From the NCBI GenBank assembly GCA_040381475.1, contig JBEIHH010000001.1, forward strand, positions 62,001 to 126,000: a stretch of 64,000 nt of DNA. The letters are read 5' to 3'. This stretch comes from JAIBBG01 sp040381475. Lineage in GTDB: Bacteria > Bacteroidota > Bacteroidia > Flavobacteriales_D > Sanyastnellaceae. Numbering within the stretch: position 1 is the first letter of the stretch; each line of letters opens with the position of its first letter. The notes under the pieces were generated by a model that saw only the letters and a list, made by a program, of their open reading frames with translations, ran no database searches and had not been told where the DNA came from. The position numbers and the translations under genes were made by a program. Shown here piece after piece: positions 63,201-64,000 of the stretch.

Positions 63201-63714
63201 TTCAGTCGATTGTGGTGAGACCTGGACAGAGCTATTTGTGCAAGGTGGAGATGATCTGGCGACGGCCCCTGACAATACAAGCTACTTTGAACCTGATGCA
63301 TCGCAATGGGAGTCGTATACGATAACCACAGATGCTTTGCCGGCCGGGGACATCATTTTCGCTTTTCAAAACCGGGGACATTATGGCAACGTCATTTATG
63401 TGGACAATATCAATATCAATGAAGCAGTGTCGGTGAAAGAACAAACCAATTCTGTAAACTGGAATCTATTTCCTAATCCTACCACTGATCTTGTAACATT
63501 GAGCGCCCGCGGTCTGGCACCCGGTAACGTAACTATCAGAATTTTTGATTCGACAGGTAAACTTTTGGATGAATTGGTTGTTTACTCCAATGGTGGCAGA
63601 ATGCAGAAGACTTTCGATTTCGAAAGCCGGGCAAATGGAATCTACTTCGTTCAAATGTCTGATTCATTGGGTAAAGTTGATTCGAGGAAAATAGAAGTAA
63701 GCCACGCTAATTGA
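60259..63714 (+). CDS. Secreted BNR/propeller protein with PKD and T9SS type A sorting domain
   Basis: A 1151-residue exported protein (signal ending GLFAQ). Between about residues 165 and 830 there are many Asp-box/BNR repeats of the SxDxGxxW kind (TSDAGQNWSF, TTDGGINWEI, SEDSGDNWTE, SDDSGETWTM, STDHGETWSE), as in sortilin-like propellers. A PKD domain (about 815-890; YSWSFPGAVPTT, EAGTYDVTLVVTDG) and a concanavalin-like region follow, and the last ~75 residues (LFPNPTTDLVTLSARG, ANGIYFVQMSD) are a type A T9SS signal. No glycosidase acids can be assigned. Single gene. Confidence 0.87.
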   Translation: MRSPIIIVYFFFVNGLFAQNHLAQPLSGDAHLPDWAVMMYGENPNYHQVIQAYQNYYSTHEFQKNLHTQYFKRWVSSSKGHVSRDGQIIQPSPEWHEDMKSRRERNIAAADDRGGEIWHFEGPVHHVVSDGTLTPGFRHSNVYCHDRSSLNSSVLYCGTESGGLYKTSDAGQNWSFVTKELLIGSVSAVRIKPSDDEFVIMSAANELWRTTDGGINWEIIGQSSFASQNISAWEIAYHPNNNDIIFAATNLGFFRSEDSGDNWTEVLTQRCETIAFKPGNPDVVYTIQYEPTLEYSRFYRSSDGGITFEMEDTGWFDSSLGDIKIEGGRLATTEANPDRIYALLVGYQNEGSDVITNGWVGTWVSDDSGETWTMPHGLIGTPYTDEHPNLMNFTADDGDYTQIHYNTTMVASQLDPDKILIGGLNLWISEDGAETYQALGGYVGDMDYFHVDQQEFRIYKTGPDSEEIWFSNDGGIGFSDDFMETHDNLNRGILAVNLWGYDQGWNEDMMVGGRYHNGNMAYFENYPEGEFLALGGGEAATGYVKYSDENKTIFSDIGGYIIPEELNEEPEYFSHGMNPNESYWNNGSSRIMFDNAYFNIAWCGRENKLYRSENGGGSFSLVHTFGTNMDHGLYWMEQSYADPEYLYIQQGTGNSSKLWRSTDHGETWSEIEMPFNLRYLCFSLSGDNPEELWLSYYDGQNGNKVYHTANSGDDWDNLTTTQLNNESVWAIAHQYGTDGGVYIALQNGLVYYRNNSMADWMDYSSGLPASSEPLRIVPFYRGQKLRLATWNLGVWEAPLYEPSQLIADFSAEFSSFFCPGDSIHFVNHSVCTPEATYSWSFPGAVPTTSTEPYPTVVYNEAGTYDVTLVVTDGNESQTVTKTSYISSLESSNEVIAENFESGGIPSNWILQGDGSWTLAETSAYGSGEYCMRFDNYYYDAQGERDEIWLSKTQYSLPVIEFDVAYAQYNDGAYTDTLAILYSVDCGETWTELFVQGGDDLATAPDNTSYFEPDASQWESYTITTDALPAGDIIFAFQNRGHYGNVIYVDNININEAVSVKEQTNSVNWNLFPNPTTDLVTLSARGLAPGNVTIRIFDSTGKLLDELVVYSNGGRMQKTFDFESRANGIYFVQMSDSLGKVDSRKIEVSHAN

Positions 63715-63744
63715 GTTTTGGTTAGTTTTGGTTTTGGAATGTTG

Positions 63745-63782
63745 AATTGGCCGGTCAGATTTTTATTTGGCCGGTTTTTTTA
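63745..63782 (+). terminator. Terminator after the BNR protein gene
   Basis: An 8-position stem AATTGGCC / GGCCGGTT (two G-T pairs) and a run of seven or eight T residues. The next ATG (63784) follows directly. Confidence 0.55.
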
Positions 63783-63783
63783 T

Positions 63784-64000
63784 ATGGAAGCGAAACAAAA
63801 AAATGCAATTGTCATTGGTGCCGGTGTTGCCGGCCTTGTAGCGGCTATTCGCCTCCGCATTAAAGGACTTCATGTGGAGGTTTTTGAAAGTAACGCTTAT
63901 CCGGGTGGCAAATTATCGCAGATAATTCTTGGTGATTATCGCTTTGATGCCGGGCCATCTTTGTTCACGATGCCTCAATTTGTTGACGAGGTGTTTGAAG
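63784..64000 (+). CDS. Phytoene desaturase-like FAD protein (3' end cut by window edge)
   Basis: The frame from ATG 63784 stays open to the end of the window (72 codons). It begins with the dinucleotide-binding motif AIVIGAGVAGLVAAIRLRIKG followed by VEVFESNAYPGGKLS and DAGPSLFTMP. This pattern is typical of CrtI-type carotenoid desaturases and related FAD-dependent oxidoreductases. Substrate cannot be told from the fragment. The start lies within two bases of the preceding terminator's T run. Confidence 0.85.
   Translation, partial: MEAKQKNAIVIGAGVAGLVAAIRLRIKGLHVEVFESNAYPGGKLSQIILGDYRFDAGPSLFTMPQFVDEVFE

Overview
The window is a stretch of chromosome from a member of the Bacteroidota. Supporting signs are type IX secretion (T9SS) C-terminal sorting domains on four very large secreted proteins, a PorP/SprF-family outer-membrane protein, an OmpA protein with PorE-like architecture, type III glutamine synthetase, a DUF2851 protein, starts without clear Shine-Dalgarno sequences, and promoters with a TAnnTTTG or TAnnTTCG -7 element. 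The content is mostly housekeeping. I see no prophage, insertion sequence, CRISPR array or rRNA.

Layout. 1-5.6 kb: a cut DUF2851 gene, a lipoprotein, a giant PNGase-F-like/LamG T9SS cargo protein and a Crp-type regulator. 6-20.9 kb: PorE-like OmpA protein, purM, prfA-GNAT, an aminotransferase convergent with glnN, a prolyl-oligopeptidase-like protein that has lost its catalytic serine, era-ispE, initiator tRNA, tgt-lptG. 21-24.9 kb: Hsp20, tRNA-Arg, a GH3 protein, a deoxynucleoside kinase. 25.0-29.1 kb: the methionine operon metY-metX-hom. 29.2-40.6 kb: YceI lipoprotein, membrane pyrophosphatase, a T9SS cargo protein, menI-menF, an OmpA/TPR lipoprotein, an RluA-type synthase and panB. 40.7-49.6 kb: a seven-gene same-strand block of lipoproteins, a Tat-exported DUF1501-like protein, a CX4CH protein, a type B T9SS adhesin and its PorP-type partner. 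49.7-57.9 kb: murA, tlpA-like, grpE-dnaJ, pdhA-pdhC, a lipoprotein cyclophilin and pheS. 58-64 kb: a small lipoprotein, tRNA-Pro, a TonB-like protein, a small conserved protein, a BNR-repeat T9SS cargo protein and the start of a phytoene-desaturase-like gene.

The most striking non-genic signal is the leader of the methionine operon (25084-25480). It holds two successive short ORFs with runs of Met and Cys codons (MMCCM, then MMFCCCMRM). Each is followed by an intrinsic terminator whose 3' arm is repeated inside the short ORF, just downstream of the Met/Cys run, so that it can pair with the terminator's 5' arm. This is the geometry of ribosome-mediated transcription attenuation, present in two tandem and apparently related copies, controlling genes that make homocysteine. 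It is read from sequence only and needs experimental or comparative proof.

Several enzymes lack a canonical residue or metal site: MurA has Asp where fosfomycin-sensitive enzymes have Cys; TGT lacks the three zinc cysteines; DnaJ keeps only two of four CxxCxGxG motifs; the S9-like protein has Gly for the nucleophilic Ser.
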